DNA of 6,799 nt, taken from contig JAQGJF010000545.1 in assembly GCA_028290765.1 (NCBI GenBank), forward strand, positions 1-6,799, in the 5' to 3' direction. The notes beneath the pieces were generated by a model. It did not search any database and was not told the DNA's origin. It was given only the letters and a program-made list of their open reading frames with translations. Position numbers and translations under genes: made by a program. Position 1 is the first letter of the stretch; every line of letters starts with the position of its first letter. This DNA comes from Tardiphaga sp. GTDB taxonomy: Bacteria; Pseudomonadota; Alphaproteobacteria; Rhizobiales; Xanthobacteraceae. This document shows positions 6,059 through 6,799 of this stretch, in pieces.

Positions 6059-6173
6059 AACATCGCGAAGCTCGGGTCGCGACGTCCCGGGAGTTTTTCC
6101 TGTTGTCATGTCCGGTGGGTTGCCGCGCTCCCGTTACGCGGAGTTTCGGACGGTTGCTCCGGAGCGAGGCGGT

Positions 6174-6799
6174 ATGTCCGATCTGAGCAGCGTCGAGATG
6201 CAGCCCGCGCCGTCCGATCGGCAGGGAGTTCGCGTTGCCGATCGCATCGTCGAAACCGACATTCCGTCGCGGCTCGATGCGCTCAAATGGAGCGGCTTTC
6301 ACACCCGCGTCGTCGCCGCGCTGGGCATCACCTGGATTTTGGACGGGCTCGAGGTCACGCTGGCCGGCGCCCTGTCCGGGGCTCTGAAAGAGAGCCCGAC
6401 GCTTCGCTTCAGCAATTTCGATATCGGATTCGCCAACAGCGCCTACCTTGCCGGCGCGGTGCTGGGCGCGCTCGGATTCGGCTGGCTCACCGATCGCATC
6501 GGCCGCAAGAAGCTGTTCTTCATCACGCTTGCGCTGTACCTCGCAGCAACCGCTGCGACGGCGTTGTCCTGGAGCGTCGCCAGCTATGCGTTGTTTCGCT
6601 TCCTCACCGGCGCCGGCATCGGCGGCGAGTACACCGCGATCAATTCGACCATTCAGGAACTGGTGCCGGCGCACTACCGCGGATGGACCGACCTCGTGAT
6701 CAACGGCAGTTTCTGGATCGGCGCGGCGCTCGGCGCGGTCAGCGCGATCGTGCTGCTCGATCCCGCCATTGTCGCGCCCGAATGGGGCTGGCGGCTGGC
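6174..6799 (+). CDS. Major facilitator superfamily transporter, N-terminal part (metabolite:H+ symporter/sugar-porter-like)
   Basis: Inner-membrane secondary transporter; 208 full codons are present and the gene runs off the right edge (usual length 430-500). A hydrophilic N-terminal arm of about 43 residues precedes TM1 (about 44-68, with the charged ITWILDGLEVT motif, Asp57 and Glu60). TM2 spans about 84-105. The superfamily motif A loop is GWLTDRIGRKK (103-113, Asp107, Arg111). TM3 is about 114-132 and TM4 about 134-152, ending RFLTGAGIGGEYTAINSTI. TM5 is about 174-195. The arrangement resembles the MHS and NiaP-like branch that carries organic acids, aromatic acids or sugars; the substrate cannot be read from this part. 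The ATG at 6174 has GGAG (6161-6164) 9 nt upstream, lying inside the palindrome GCTCCGGAGC (6156-6165). It is divergent from the DUF3175 gene, and a possible EcfG-type promoter lies about 110 bp upstream. Confidence 0.9.
   Translation, partial: MSDLSSVEMQPAPSDRQGVRVADRIVETDIPSRLDALKWSGFHTRVVAALGITWILDGLEVTLAGALSGALKESPTLRFSNFDIGFANSAYLAGAVLGALGFGWLTDRIGRKKLFFITLALYLAATAATALSWSVASYALFRFLTGAGIGGEYTAINSTIQELVPAHYRGWTDLVINGSFWIGAALGAVSAIVLLDPAIVAPEWGWRL

Overview
The window (about 6.8 kb, G+C-rich) looks like chromosomal DNA of an alphaproteobacterium, most likely the Bradyrhizobium/Rhodopseudomonas group. The evidence is the protein character (a form II CoxSL pair, a PcaIJ pair, a DUF3175 protein with a Lys/Arg-rich tail), G/C-ending codons, a perfect GTCGTCCCGGCC-type hairpin of the kind scattered through those genomes, and a GGAAC-N17-CGTT promoter of the alphaproteobacterial general stress sigma factor EcfG. 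The genus is inferred, not proven.

Layout. (1) Positions 1-1696, minus strand: a molybdenum hydroxylase operon. The [2Fe-2S] small subunit comes first, followed by the N-terminal half of the molybdopterin-binding large subunit, which leaves the window at its left edge. The large subunit appears to carry a 1-base frameshift in a C run at 42-46, just before its active-site AYRGAG signature. (2) 1697-1929: a divergent intergenic region with a sigma70-like promoter and overlapping palindrome for the hydroxylase operon, a 12-bp REP-like hairpin, and the start signals of the next operon. (3) 1930-3299, plus strand: translationally coupled CoA-transferase subunits A and B (PcaI/PcaJ type, overlapping as ATGA), which activate 3-oxoadipate or a similar 3-oxoacid with succinyl-CoA. 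(4) 3452-5491, plus strand: a transmembrane chemoreceptor with a large helical periplasmic domain. (5) 5566-5958, minus strand: a small basic DUF3175 protein with a histone H1-like N-terminal tail. (6) 5959-6173: a divergent promoter region with an 11-bp inverted repeat. Each arm contains a GGAAC element, giving one strong and one weaker EcfG-type promoter facing outward. (7) 6174 to the right edge, plus strand: the N-terminal part of a major facilitator superfamily transporter.

How the genes may work together: the CoxSL-like hydroxylase and the CoA transferase are both catabolic and share a control region. The chemoreceptor follows the CoA-transferase genes on the same strand and might sense a related organic acid. 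The DUF3175 gene appears to belong to the general stress regulon. I saw no RNA gene, CRISPR array, transposase or phage gene. No wholly new system is evident. The most notable points are the divergent EcfG-type promoters, the frameshift in the large subunit, and the promoter-overlapping operator of the hydroxylase operon.
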